Positions 8,145-15,827 of a stretch of 64,000 nt of DNA are shown in pieces. The translations under genes and the position numbers were made by a program. Positions within the stretch are counted from its first letter, which is position 1. Every line of letters begins with the position of its first letter. The DNA is from Amycolatopsis vastitatis (GTDB taxonomy: Bacteria > Actinomycetota > Actinomycetes > Mycobacteriales > Pseudonocardiaceae), in the NCBI RefSeq assembly GCF_002234595.1, contig NZ_NMUL01000030.1, forward strand, positions 124,001-188,000, read 5' to 3'. Under the pieces are notes generated by a model. The model ran no database searches. It was not told the origin of the DNA and worked only from the letters and a program-made list of their open reading frames with translations.

Positions 8145-8869
8145 CCGTGAACAGCACGCTCGACGCGCCGGCACTGGAGGTCGACGGCGTCTCGGCCGGT
8201 TACGGGCCGACCGCGGTCCTTCGGGAGGTGAGCTTCACCGTGCCTGCCGGTTCGGTCGCCGCCCTGCTCGGCCCGAACGGCGCGGGCAAGACCACGATGC
8301 TGCGCGCGGTGTCCGGCTTGCTGCCGGTGCGTTCCGGGACGATCCGGATGGCGGGGCGTGACGTCACGCGGGAGCGGTCCCACCGGCGGTTCGCGCGCGG
8401 GTTGTGTCACGTCCCGGAGGGCCGGGGCGTCTTCCGCGGGCTGACCGTCCGGGAGAACCTCGTCCTGCAGGCCGCCGCCGGCCGGGAGGACGATGCTCTC
8501 GAGCGGGCGGTGGCCGCGTTCCCGATCCTGGGCGAACGCCTCGGCCAGCAGGCGGGCACGCTCAGCGGCGGGCAGCAGCAGATGCTGGCGATGGCGGCCG
8601 CCCACGTGCGCAGTCCCGGCCTGGTGCTCGTCGACGAAGCGTCACTGGGACTCGCGCCGATCATCGTCGACGAGATCTTCGGGTTCCTTCAGCAGTGCGC
8701 CGACGACGGCGCCGCGCTGCTGATCGTCGACCAGTTCGCCCGGCGTGCGCTCGCGCTGGCCGACACGGCGTACGTCCTGCGACGCGGCCGGATCGTGCAC
8801 GGCGGCCCGGCCGCCGACCTGCTGAACTCTGACTTGTTCGGCTCCTACCTCGGCGGCCGGCTGGACTGA
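8141..8869 (+). CDS. livF: LivF-type ABC transporter ATPase
   Basis: The 242-residue protein starts at ATG 8141 in a 4-bp overlap with the fusion gene; the open frame extends further upstream but that part is a shadow of the fusion. Motifs are Walker A GPNGAGKTT (about residues 45-53), LSGGQQQMLAMAAA signature, LVLVDEASLGLAP Walker B (Ala replaces the usual Pro) and an H-loop position occupied by Gln in IVDQFARRA. LivF ATPases often lack the canonical H-loop His. It supplies the second nucleotide-binding domain of the importer. A large palindrome begins 11 bases after the stop. Confidence 0.93.
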   Translation: MTVNSTLDAPALEVDGVSAGYGPTAVLREVSFTVPAGSVAALLGPNGAGKTTMLRAVSGLLPVRSGTIRMAGRDVTRERSHRRFARGLCHVPEGRGVFRGLTVRENLVLQAAAGREDDALERAVAAFPILGERLGQQAGTLSGGQQQMLAMAAAHVRSPGLVLVDEASLGLAPIIVDEIFGFLQQCADDGAALLIVDQFARRALALADTAYVLRRGRIVHGGPAADLLNSDLFGSYLGGRLD

Positions 8870-8879
8870 CCGGGGTGCC

Positions 8880-8927
8880 GGTCGTGAGTGCGTAACAGTG
8901 TTCTAACACTGTTACGCACTCACGACC
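8880..8927. repeat. 48-bp perfect palindrome, convergent terminator-like
   Basis: Two perfect 23-base arms (8880-8902 and 8905-8927) flank a CT centre. The outer sequence GTCGTGAGTGCGTAACAGTG matches the 4074-4123 element at most positions. It lies between convergent livF and the crotonase gene, and its right arm contains the last eight bases of the crotonase coding sequence (8920-8927). A bidirectional terminator role is likely. Confidence 0.85.
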
Positions 8928-9741
8928 CCGGCAGGGGATCGGGCTCGGCGGGCATGGCCGGATCCCACGGTGCGAACAGCGGCGGCCGCTTTTCGAGGAA
9001 GCTTTCGACGCCTTCCTTGAAGTCGGGGTGCCCGCGCAGGTGGCCCATCCAGAACCGGATCGCCGTCACGCGGGACTCCTCGAGCGAGCTCTCCCAGCTC
9101 GCGTAGACCTGCCGCTTGATGGTTCCCATGGCGACCGGGGAGCTGTTCGCCGCGAGCGTCTTCGCGTACTCGAGCGTCTTGGGCAGGAGCTCGCCGGCCG
9201 GGAAGACCCGGTCCGCCAGTCCCAGCGCGACGGCCTCGTCCCCGAGCACGACCCGGCCCGAGAGCAGCAGGTCCAGGGCGCGGGACGTGCCGATCAGCCG
9301 GGGGAGGGTCCAGGCCAGCCCGTGCTCGGCCATGATCCCGCGCTGGACGAACGCGGTGGTCAGCTTGGCGGTGGCCGAGACGAACCGCAGGTCGCAGTTG
9401 AGCGCGGCGATCAGGCCGATGCCGGCGCAGGCGCCGTTGATCGCGGCGATCACCGGTTTGGCGATGGTCGTCGGCGTGGTCATCGGCTGCCGGAGGTGGG
9501 GGTTGGTCGAGACGCCGGTGGCCACCTGGTCGGCGAGCGCGGCGGTGTCCATGCCCGGGCAGAAGCTGCGGCCCGCGCCGGTGACCACGACGACCCGGAC
9601 GTCCGGGTCGGCCTCGGCGTCGCGAAGCCTTGCGTAGTAACGGTTTTCCAGCTCGACGGACCACGCGTTGTGCCGGTCCGGCCGGTTCAGGGTCAGCACC
9701 GCGACCCCGTCGGCCACGGTCCGGGTGACGATTTCGGTCAT
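8920..9741 (-). CDS. Enoyl-CoA hydratase/isomerase (crotonase)
   Basis: The 273-residue crotonase starts at ATG 9741, overlapping the stop of the upstream FadE by 4 bp. Visible motifs are AVLTLNRPDRHNAW near the N-terminus, SFCPGMDTAALA (oxyanion-hole loop) and GACAGIGLIAALNCDLRF. RGIMAEHGLAWTLPRLIG follows, with a Glu in the usual second catalytic position. It probably hydrates or isomerises the enoyl-CoA formed by the FadE encoded just upstream. The crotonase fold also covers ring hydrolases and decarboxylases, so the exact reaction is open. Its stop codon lies inside the 8880-8927 palindrome. Confidence 0.9.
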   Translation of the reverse strand: MTEIVTRTVADGVAVLTLNRPDRHNAWSVELENRYYARLRDAEADPDVRVVVVTGAGRSFCPGMDTAALADQVATGVSTNPHLRQPMTTPTTIAKPVIAAINGACAGIGLIAALNCDLRFVSATAKLTTAFVQRGIMAEHGLAWTLPRLIGTSRALDLLLSGRVVLGDEAVALGLADRVFPAGELLPKTLEYAKTLAANSSPVAMGTIKRQVYASWESSLEESRVTAIRFWMGHLRGHPDFKEGVESFLEKRPPLFAPWDPAMPAEPDPLPGS

Positions 9742-10970
9742 CGGGTGCTCCTGTCGGGCCGGGGTTCGCGGGGCATGCCCAGTGCCGTCTCGGCCAGGAT
9801 GTTGCGCTGCACTTCCGAGGTGCCGGCGTAGATCGTGCCGGACACCGCGTGCAGCCACACCGTGGACCAGGACGCGGTCGAGTTCGGGGCACCGGGGTCG
9901 TCGGTGCGGTAGTGGCGCAGCGGGCCGCGGCCCGTCGGCACCATGGCCTCCGGGCCGAGGATGTCCATGGCCAATTCGGTCACCGCCCGGTGGTGCTCAC
10001 TCCAGTACAGCTTGGACACCGACGCCTCGGTGCCGGTCGGCTCGCCCTTCAGCCACCGCGTGAGGACGCGGTTTCCCAGGTGCCGCATGATTTCGGCGCG
10101 GCTGTAGCAGCGGGCCAGCCGCTGCCGGACGACCGGGTCACCGTCGACGCCGCGTTCGCGCGCCAGCTCGATCAAGCGGTCGATCTCCGCGCGGAACATG
10201 ATCGGGTTGGTGGCCGCCTCGTCGCCGCGCTCCAGCCCCAGCAGGCTCATCGCCACGGTCCAGCCGCCGCCGGCCTCGCCGACGACGTTGGCTTCGGCGG
10301 TGCGGACGCCGGTGAAGAAGACCTCGTTGAAGCCGGTGTCCCCGGTGATCATGGTGATCGGGCGGATGTCCACGCCGGGCTGGTCCAGCGGGACGAGCAG
10401 CATCGTGATGCCACGATGGCGGACGGCGGTGGGGTCGGTGCGGGCCAGCAGGAAGATCCAGTCCGCGCTGCGCGCCTGGGACGTCCATACCTTCTGCCCG
10501 TCGATGACCCATTCGCCGCCGGTCAGGACGGCGCGGGTGCGCAGGGCGGCCAGGTCGGAGCCGGCCCCGGGCTCGGAGAAGCCCTGGCACCACCGGTCCT
10601 CGCCGCTGATGATGCGCGGCAGGAAGTACCGTTTCTGCTCCTCGGTGCCGTGCCGCAGCAGCAGGTTGCCGATCATCTTTATGCCGAAGACGTCCTGCGA
10701 GCCGCTCGCCGGCAGGCCGGCCGCGGCCAGTTCCTCGACGAGGACCACCTGCCGCAGCCGGTCCAGCCCGCCACCGCCGTACTCCACCGGCCAGGCGGGC
10801 GCCAGGTAGCCGTGCTCGGCCAGCACCCGGCGCCACTGCTCGACGAACGCCTTGGCTTCCTCGGTGTCCAGCGCGCCGAGGCCTCGCCAGTCCGGGGGCA
10901 CGTTGGCGGCGATGAACGCCCGCACTTCTTCCCGGAAGCCCTGCACCTCGGGTGGGTAGCTCAGGTCCAT
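9738..10970 (-). CDS. Acyl-CoA dehydrogenase, alpha-type (FadE)
   Basis: The 410-residue flavoprotein carries the acyl-CoA dehydrogenase order. WPVEYGGGGLD is in the N-domain, followed by the FAD/substrate loop CQGFSEPGAGSDLA, WVIDGQKVWTS, and the C-terminal segment IYAGTSEVQRNILAE. The MCAD-type Glu before GT is Ala here, as is usual in this family. The long inserted segment near WSTVWLHAVSG and the GMPRE end match the alpha subunits of steroid-type alpha2beta2 dehydrogenases (the FadE26/FadE29 group). No beta subunit is adjacent; the nearest orphan is 14695-15801. ATG 10970 lies 21 bases from an AT-rich box. It forms an operon with the downstream crotonase. Confidence 0.9.
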   Translation of the reverse strand: MDLSYPPEVQGFREEVRAFIAANVPPDWRGLGALDTEEAKAFVEQWRRVLAEHGYLAPAWPVEYGGGGLDRLRQVVLVEELAAAGLPASGSQDVFGIKMIGNLLLRHGTEEQKRYFLPRIISGEDRWCQGFSEPGAGSDLAALRTRAVLTGGEWVIDGQKVWTSQARSADWIFLLARTDPTAVRHRGITMLLVPLDQPGVDIRPITMITGDTGFNEVFFTGVRTAEANVVGEAGGGWTVAMSLLGLERGDEAATNPIMFRAEIDRLIELARERGVDGDPVVRQRLARCYSRAEIMRHLGNRVLTRWLKGEPTGTEASVSKLYWSEHHRAVTELAMDILGPEAMVPTGRGPLRHYRTDDPGAPNSTASWSTVWLHAVSGTIYAGTSEVQRNILAETALGMPREPRPDRSTR

Positions 10971-10991
10971 GCACGCCTCCGTCAGAACAAT

Positions 10992-11013
10992 GAGATAAAT
11001 AAGTTTACTATAT
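10992..11013. promoter_or_regulatory. AT-rich box 3, upstream of FadE (minus)
   Basis: AGATAAATAAGTTTACTATAT lies in the 37-base gap between two minus-strand genes and overlaps the stop codon of the upstream FadD gene. It reads toward the FadE start at 10970. It shares the AT-island character and a degenerate core (AAACT on the complement). Confidence 0.5.
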
Positions 11014-12471
11014 GGACCGTGGAAGCGGGAGGTCCCGCCGCCGGACCTTGCCGTTCGGGTTGCGGGGGAGGGCGGCGACGAACTCCCAGCGTTCGGGCAC
11101 CTTGAAGCCGGCCAGTGTCGTCCGCGCGAAGGCGCGCAGCTCGGCCGGTTCGGGTGGGGCCGACGGGTCGCGGGGCACGATGAACGCCATCACGGCCTCG
11201 CCGACCCGCTCGTCGGGCACACCGATCACGGCGGCTTCCTCGACGGCGTCGTGCCGGGCGAGCGTCTGCTCGACCTCGAGGGGATGGACGTTCTCGCCGC
11301 CGCGGATGATCATGTCGCCCTTGCGGCCCACCAGGTGTACATAGCCGCGCTCGTCGAACCGGCCGAGGTCGCCCGTGCGCAGCCAACCGTCGGCGCCGGG
11401 GGCGAAGAGGTGGGCGCCGCGCGCCCAGACCTCGCCGACGCCGGTCTCGTCCGGCTCGTGGACGATCAGCTCGACCTCCTCGACTGGGCGGCCGACCGAG
11501 TCGAGCAGCTCCTCGTCGCCCGCTGCCGCGCGCTCGTGGTCCTCCGGCGACAGGCAGGTCAGGGGCGCGCCTTCGGTCTGCCCGAAGAGGTTCACGAACG
11601 CGACGCCGGGCATCGCGGTGAGTGCCCGGCGCAGGGTGGCGGGGTGGATCGGGGACGCGCCGTACTGCAGCAGGCGCAGGCTGGGCAACGCGAAGGCGTC
11701 CGCGCGCAGCAGCATCTCGATCATCGCCGGGACGGCTTGGGCGTGGGTGACGCCCAGGTGTTCCAGGCTCCGCCAGGCGTCGACGGTGAACCGGGGGAAC
11801 GCGACGATCTCGGCACCGGCGGCCAATGCGACGGCGAAGGCGCCGAGTCCGCCGATGTGGTGGAACGGCGAACTCGCGCTGTAGACGCTGCCGGCGTCCA
11901 GCCGTGTCAGCCGGGCGTTGACGACCGCCCGGGCGCCGAGCCGGTCCTGGCGGACGTCGACCCGCCGGGGCTGTCCGGTGGTGCCGGAGGTGTGCAGCAC
12001 GAACGCGGTCTGCTCACCCGCGGCGGTCAGCGCGGGCGCGTCCGCACGCGGGAGGTCGCCGACCACCACGGATTTCCGGCCGCACCGCCGCGCCAGGGCG
12101 TGACCGACGTCGGCCGAGCCGGGCTCGCTCAGCAGGACCGGGGAGTCGAGGTCCGCCACGCAGTCCGCGAGTTCGGCGAGGGTGAGCCGGGGCGACAGCG
12201 GGGCGAGCGGTCGCTCGGTCGCCGCGCCCGCGACGACCATCGCCATCGCCTCGGGCCGGGTCGTCATCAGCGCCGGGACGACGGTTCCCGGCGGGCAGCC
12301 TGCCTGGTCGAGCAGGGCCGCCGCGCCGCCGATCCGCCGGGTCAGCTCGGCGCCCGTCCAGCGGGTGCCGGGGTGGTCGGCGGCGGTGAGCAACACGCGG
12401 TCACGGCCGGTTTCCAGTGCCTGTGCCACAAGATCGATCCACACCGGCGTCCCGGACGTTCGCATCGTCAT
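11008..12471 (-). CDS. AMP-forming acyl-CoA synthetase (FadD-like)
   Basis: This 487-residue ANL-superfamily enzyme has the phosphate loop LHTSGTTGQPRRV at about residue 160, with Arg in place of the usual Lys. It also has NLFGQTEGAPLT (A5 motif), a YVHLVGRKGDMIIRGGEN hinge region and LPRNPNGKVRRRDL with the C-terminal catalytic Lys. It should activate a free carboxylic acid to acyl-CoA. ATG 12471 is preceded on the other side by the divergent thioesterase gene, with the palindromic AT box between them. A second ATG two codons in is an alternative start. The acid substrate is unknown; the length is somewhat short for long-chain FadD proteins. Confidence 0.88.
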   Translation of the reverse strand: MTMRTSGTPVWIDLVAQALETGRDRVLLTAADHPGTRWTGAELTRRIGGAAALLDQAGCPPGTVVPALMTTRPEAMAMVVAGAATERPLAPLSPRLTLAELADCVADLDSPVLLSEPGSADVGHALARRCGRKSVVVGDLPRADAPALTAAGEQTAFVLHTSGTTGQPRRVDVRQDRLGARAVVNARLTRLDAGSVYSASSPFHHIGGLGAFAVALAAGAEIVAFPRFTVDAWRSLEHLGVTHAQAVPAMIEMLLRADAFALPSLRLLQYGASPIHPATLRRALTAMPGVAFVNLFGQTEGAPLTCLSPEDHERAAAGDEELLDSVGRPVEEVELIVHEPDETGVGEVWARGAHLFAPGADGWLRTGDLGRFDERGYVHLVGRKGDMIIRGGENVHPLEVEQTLARHDAVEEAAVIGVPDERVGEAVMAFIVPRDPSAPPEPAELRAFARTTLAGFKVPERWEFVAALPRNPNGKVRRRDLPLPRSI

Positions 12472-12491
12472 CCCGTCCTCCGCACGTAGGG

Positions 12492-12520
12492 AGCTATATT
12501 ATCTATATCAGTTAACTGAT
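12492..12520. promoter_or_regulatory. AT-rich box 4 with perfect palindrome ATCAGTTAACTGAT
   Basis: The perfect 14-bp palindrome at 12507-12520 is the clearest copy of the motif repeated across the window. It lies in the 59-base gap between divergent fadD (start 12471) and the thioesterase gene (start 12531). The upstream part (TATATTATCTAT) adds more AT. Its position would let one bound repressor shut both promoters. Confidence 0.75.
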
Positions 12521-12530
12521 TGGAGGCCAA

Positions 12531-13361
12531 GTGAACGGATCACTCACGGATCGGCTGGTGCTGCTGGCGGACCTGCAGCGGGTCGATGTGGACCTCTTCA
12601 CCGCACTGCCGTCCGGCGAGCCGGCCCGGATGTTCGGCGGCGAGGCCGCCGCGCGGGCGTTGGCGGCCGCGCAGCTCACCGTCTCCGCCGACCGGGCGGT
12701 GCACGTGACGCAGGCGACCTACCTGCGGCCCGGCGATCCCTCGGAGCCGCTGTGGATCCGCGTCGACCGGATGCGCGACGGACGCGCCTTCTCCCTGCGG
12801 CGGGTCGACATCGAGCAGTCGGGCAAGGTGATCTTCACGGCGATGTTCTCGTTCCACTGCGGCGCCACGGCGTTCGAGCACCACGACCCGATGCCGCGGG
12901 TCCCGGCGCCGGAGGAGCTCGGCGGCCTGGCGGGCTGGACCGAGGCGCAGGCGGTGTGGCCCCGCTGGCTGGCCGGTGATCGGTCGCTGGACCTGCGGCC
13001 GGTGCCGGACCGCGGCCGGGACTCCGCCGGAACCCGGGCGCTGTGGTACCGCGCGACCGCCCCGGTGCCGGACGATCCCGCGTTGCACGCCTGTTTGTGG
13101 CTCTACGCCAGCGACCTGACGCTGGTCGCCTCCATCCGGCTGCCGCACGAACGGACGGCACGCAAGACCTGGCTGATGACCACGCTGAACCACACGGTCT
13201 GGTTCCACCGGCCGTTCCGGGTGGACGAGTGGCACCTGGTGGTGCAGCGCTCGCCGCGTGCAGGCGGCGGTCGTGGCCTCGCGCAGGCCCAGGTCTTCAC
13301 CCGCGGAGGCGAACTCGTGTCCAGTCTCGCGCAAGAGGGGCTCGCGTCAGCGATCCAGTGA
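12531..13361 (+). CDS. Acyl-CoA thioesterase II (TesB-like)
   Basis: The 276-residue protein starts at GTG 12531, five bases after GGAGG. It has the double-hotdog TesB layout. MFGGEAAARALAAAQLTV is in the first hotdog, with RDGRAFSLRRVDIEQSG next. The second hotdog has WLYASDLTLV, LNHTVWFHRPFRVDEW, AGGGRGLAQAQVF and SSLAQEGL. Those second-half motifs hold the Asp, Ser/Thr and Gln region of the TesB active site. It hydrolyses acyl-CoA and may release CoA when intermediates accumulate. The operator-like palindrome ends 10 bases upstream. It may be co-transcribed with the MaoC operon, though a second AT box follows it. Confidence 0.9.
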   Translation: MNGSLTDRLVLLADLQRVDVDLFTALPSGEPARMFGGEAAARALAAAQLTVSADRAVHVTQATYLRPGDPSEPLWIRVDRMRDGRAFSLRRVDIEQSGKVIFTAMFSFHCGATAFEHHDPMPRVPAPEELGGLAGWTEAQAVWPRWLAGDRSLDLRPVPDRGRDSAGTRALWYRATAPVPDDPALHACLWLYASDLTLVASIRLPHERTARKTWLMTTLNHTVWFHRPFRVDEWHLVVQRSPRAGGGRGLAQAQVFTRGGELVSSLAQEGLASAIQ

Positions 13362-13363
13362 GG

Positions 13364-13395
13364 GTATAAAGAGTAAAATAGGTTAGCTATTTAAG
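13364..13395. promoter_or_regulatory. AT-rich box 5, upstream of MaoC operon
   Basis: TATAAAGAGTAAAATAGG followed by TTAGCTATTTAAGG directly follows the thioesterase stop. The core reads GTTAGCTATT, a one-base variant of the TAACT-type half-site. The box ends at the Shine-Dalgarno of the MaoC gene. Confidence 0.5.
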
Positions 13396-13405
13396 GGAGA
13401 TGGAC

Positions 13406-13897
13406 GTGACCGACGAGGGCGAAGCACCCCTGCTGGCCGCCGGGCTGACCTGGGACAGGATGCCGGTGGGCGGGGTCTTCCGGACCTCGGCCCGCACCAT
13501 CACCGAGACGGACCTGGTCAACTTCGTCGCGCTCGGCGGGTTCACCGAGCCGCTGTTCTACGACGCCGGGCACGCGAAGGCGGGCGGCTACTCGGGCCGG
13601 CTGGTCCCGGGCGGGCTGGTCTACATGTTCGCCGAGGGCCTGGTCCTGCAGACCAACGCGCTGCACGGCACCGGGCTGGCCCTCGTCCACCTGGATTTCG
13701 ACATCGCGGAGCCCACCTACGTCGGCGACACGCTGCACGTCGTGGTCCGGACGATCGAGTCGCGCCCGTCCAGCAAGCCGGGGCGCGGGGTCGTCACCAG
13801 CCGCTGTTCCATCCGGAACCAGCGCGGCGAGGAAGTCGCGGTGTACCGGCCGGTCCGGATCATCCGCGGCGCCGACTTCGCCGAGACGGAGGCGTGA
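13406..13897 (+). CDS. MaoC-like hotdog hydratase
   Basis: This protein is about 163 residues from GTG 13406. An in-frame ATG at 13400 directly abuts the GGGAG site, which makes GTG 13406 (spacing about six) the better start. It is a single-hotdog MaoC/FkbR2-like protein (ITETDLVNFVALGGFTEPLFYD, then GRLVPGGLVYMFAEGL). The strict R-hydratase Asp...His pair is not in its classical form, so hydratase activity is likely but unproven. It leads an operon of MaoC, crotonase, FadE and aldehyde dehydrogenase with 1-27 base gaps, a complete dehydrogenation/hydration module. Confidence 0.82.
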   Translation: MTDEGEAPLLAAGLTWDRMPVGGVFRTSARTITETDLVNFVALGGFTEPLFYDAGHAKAGGYSGRLVPGGLVYMFAEGLVLQTNALHGTGLALVHLDFDIAEPTYVGDTLHVVVRTIESRPSSKPGRGVVTSRCSIRNQRGEEVAVYRPVRIIRGADFAETEA

Positions 13898-13898
13898 A

Positions 13899-14675
13899 AT
13901 GGCCGACGACGCCGTCCTGGTCACGGCCGACGGGCCGGTCCGGGTGCTGACCCTCAACCGGCCGGACTCGCTCAACGCGTTCGACGCCGAGCTGCACCAC
14001 GCGCTGCCCCGGGTGCTGGCCGACCTGAGCCTCGACCGCGAGGCCCGTGCGGTCGTGCTGACCGGCGCCGGCCGGGCGTTCAGCGCGGGCGGCGACCTGG
14101 AGACGTTCGAACGGCACGCGAACGACCTGGAAGAACGGCGGCGGACCCTGCGCGTCGGCCGCCGCCTGTTCGACGAGCTGGTCGGCCTGCACCTGCCGGT
14201 GGTCGCGGCGGTCAACGGCCCGGCCGTCGGCCTGGGTGCGACGCTGGTGACCGCCTGCGACATGGTCTTCATCGCCGAGCACGCCTTCCTCGCCGATCCG
14301 CACGTCACGGTGGCGCTGGTCGCCGGGGACGGCGCCGCGGCGACCTGGCCCTTGAACGTCAGCCTGTTGCGCGCCAAGGAGTTCCTGCTGACCGGGGACC
14401 GGGTGCCCGCCGCGGTCGCCGTCGAGATCGGCCTCGCCAACCGCGTCGTGCCCGCCGAGTCGCTGATGACGGAGGCGCTCGCGTTCGCCCACCGGCTCGC
14501 CGCGCTGCCCCCGCAGGCGGTCCAGGACACCAAGGCCGTGCTCAACCAGTGGGTGCGGCAGGCCGCGGTCTCGGTGCTCGGCTACGGGCTGGCCGCCGAG
14601 AGCCAGTCGCACGACACCGCGGAGTTCCGCGCCGTTCCCGAGGCGTTCCGTGCGCGGTCCGCCCGCAAGCCCTGA
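13899..14675 (+). CDS. Enoyl-CoA hydratase/isomerase, AGDG type
   Basis: The 258-residue crotonase begins one base after the MaoC stop. Motifs are VLTLNRPDSLNAFDAE, AFSAGGDLETFE and GPAVGLGATLVTACDMVF, followed by FLADPHVTVALVAGDGAA. In this last segment the usual catalytic Glu (GAGG/EAGG region) is replaced by an AGDG arrangement with Asp, as also seen at 48125-48931. Members of this subgroup occur in actinobacterial catabolic clusters, but their reaction is rarely assigned. It probably acts after the FadE encoded next in the operon. Confidence 0.9.
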   Translation: MADDAVLVTADGPVRVLTLNRPDSLNAFDAELHHALPRVLADLSLDREARAVVLTGAGRAFSAGGDLETFERHANDLEERRRTLRVGRRLFDELVGLHLPVVAAVNGPAVGLGATLVTACDMVFIAEHAFLADPHVTVALVAGDGAAATWPLNVSLLRAKEFLLTGDRVPAAVAVEIGLANRVVPAESLMTEALAFAHRLAALPPQAVQDTKAVLNQWVRQAAVSVLGYGLAAESQSHDTAEFRAVPEAFRARSARKP

Positions 14676-14694
14676 GACGACCGGGAGGTCAGCG

Positions 14695-15801
14695 GTGCGG
14701 TTCGCGCTGGACAAGGAGCAGGAGGACCTGCGCTCGGTCGTGCGGGACTTCCTGACGGACTTCTCGCCGGAGCCGGTGGTGCGGCGCCTGATGGCCGACG
14801 ACCGGGGCCACGACAGTCCGATGTGGACGAAGATGTGCGGCGAGCTGGGGCTCGCCGGGCTGGCGGTGCCGGAGGAGTACGGCGGCGCCGGCTACACCTT
14901 CGTGGAGCTCGGCATCGTGCTGGAGGAGCTGGGCCGGGCCCTGACGGTGACCCCGTTCCTCGCCTCGGTGGTCATGGCCACGACGCTGCTGCTGGCCACG
15001 GACGACGAGGAGGCGAAACGCGACTACCTGCCCGCGCTGGCCGAGGGTCGCCGGATCGGCACGGTCGCCTTGGCCGAAGACAGCGGGCACTGGACGCGCG
15101 AAGGTGTCGCCATGCAGGCCCGGCTGTCCGGGGCTGGATGGGTCCTCGACGGGCACAAGTCCTTTGTGCTCGACCTGATGAGCGCGGACCTCGTGCTGGT
15201 GGTCGCGCGGGTCGGTGCGGAGGTTGGCGTGTTCGCCGTGGAGCCCGGGGCCGCGGGGTTCGAGCGTGAGCCGCTGCCCGTGCTGGACCAGACTCGCAAG
15301 CAGGGCAGGCTGACCTGCGCCGCCACTCCGGCCCGCCTGATCGCCGGTGGGTGGGCGGCCGTGGACCGGATGCTGGACCTGACCGCCGTCGCGGTGAGCG
15401 CGGAGATGCTCGGTGGCGCGCAGCGGACGCTCGAGATGGCGGTGTCCTACGCCGGGGTGCGGGAGCAGTTCGGCCGGCCGATCGGCTCGTTCCAGGCGAT
15501 CAAGCACAAGTGCGCCACCATGCTGATGGAGGTCGAGGCCACCCGGGCCGCCGTCTACTACGCGCTGTGGGCCGCCGCGACGCAGGCACCGGACCTCCCG
15601 GCGGTGGCGAGCCTGACCAAGGCGTTCTGCTCCGACGCCTACCAGTTCACGGCGGGGGAGAACATCCAGATCCACGGTGGGATCGGCTACACCTGGGAAC
15701 ATCCCGCCCACCTGTACTTCAAGAGAGCGAAGAACAGCGCCCTGTTCCTCGGCGGCGCGGACCACCATCGCGAACAGCTCGCCCAGCGCATCGGCATCTG
15801 A
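14695..15801 (+). CDS. Acyl-CoA dehydrogenase, beta-type (FadE)
   Basis: The 368-residue protein starts at GTG 14695, seven bases after GGGAGG; the longer open frame overlapping the crotonase is rejected. The layout is RFALDKEQEDLRSVVRDFL, VPEEYGGAGYTFVELGIVLEE (in pieces), DQTRKQGRL, REQFGRPIGSFQAIKHK and HGGIGYTWEHPAHLYFKRAK. This HGG...TWEHPAHL.FKRAK ending is typical of beta subunits of alpha2beta2 steroid-type dehydrogenases (FadE27/FadE28 group), which form the FAD site with an alpha partner. No alpha gene is adjacent; 9738-10970 is the unpaired alpha-type gene. It dehydrogenates an acyl-CoA together with that partner, by inference. Confidence 0.88.
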   Translation: MRFALDKEQEDLRSVVRDFLTDFSPEPVVRRLMADDRGHDSPMWTKMCGELGLAGLAVPEEYGGAGYTFVELGIVLEELGRALTVTPFLASVVMATTLLLATDDEEAKRDYLPALAEGRRIGTVALAEDSGHWTREGVAMQARLSGAGWVLDGHKSFVLDLMSADLVLVVARVGAEVGVFAVEPGAAGFEREPLPVLDQTRKQGRLTCAATPARLIAGGWAAVDRMLDLTAVAVSAEMLGGAQRTLEMAVSYAGVREQFGRPIGSFQAIKHKCATMLMEVEATRAAVYYALWAAATQAPDLPAVASLTKAFCSDAYQFTAGENIQIHGGIGYTWEHPAHLYFKRAKNSALFLGGADHHREQLAQRIGI

Positions 15802-15827
15802 GCCGATCCGAAGTCCGGAGGAAACCC

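Noticed and set aside
5550..8174. An 874-residue minus-strand open frame opposite the Liv fusion gene
   Set aside because: It is a His/Arg/Asp-rich shadow typical of GC-rich DNA; the plus strand holds clear transporter motifs.
12507..12520. Assignment of the palindrome as a KstR operator
   Set aside because: The KstR consensus as I know it has AAC-N2-GTT order, whereas this site has GTTAAC at its centre, so a different regulator is more likely.
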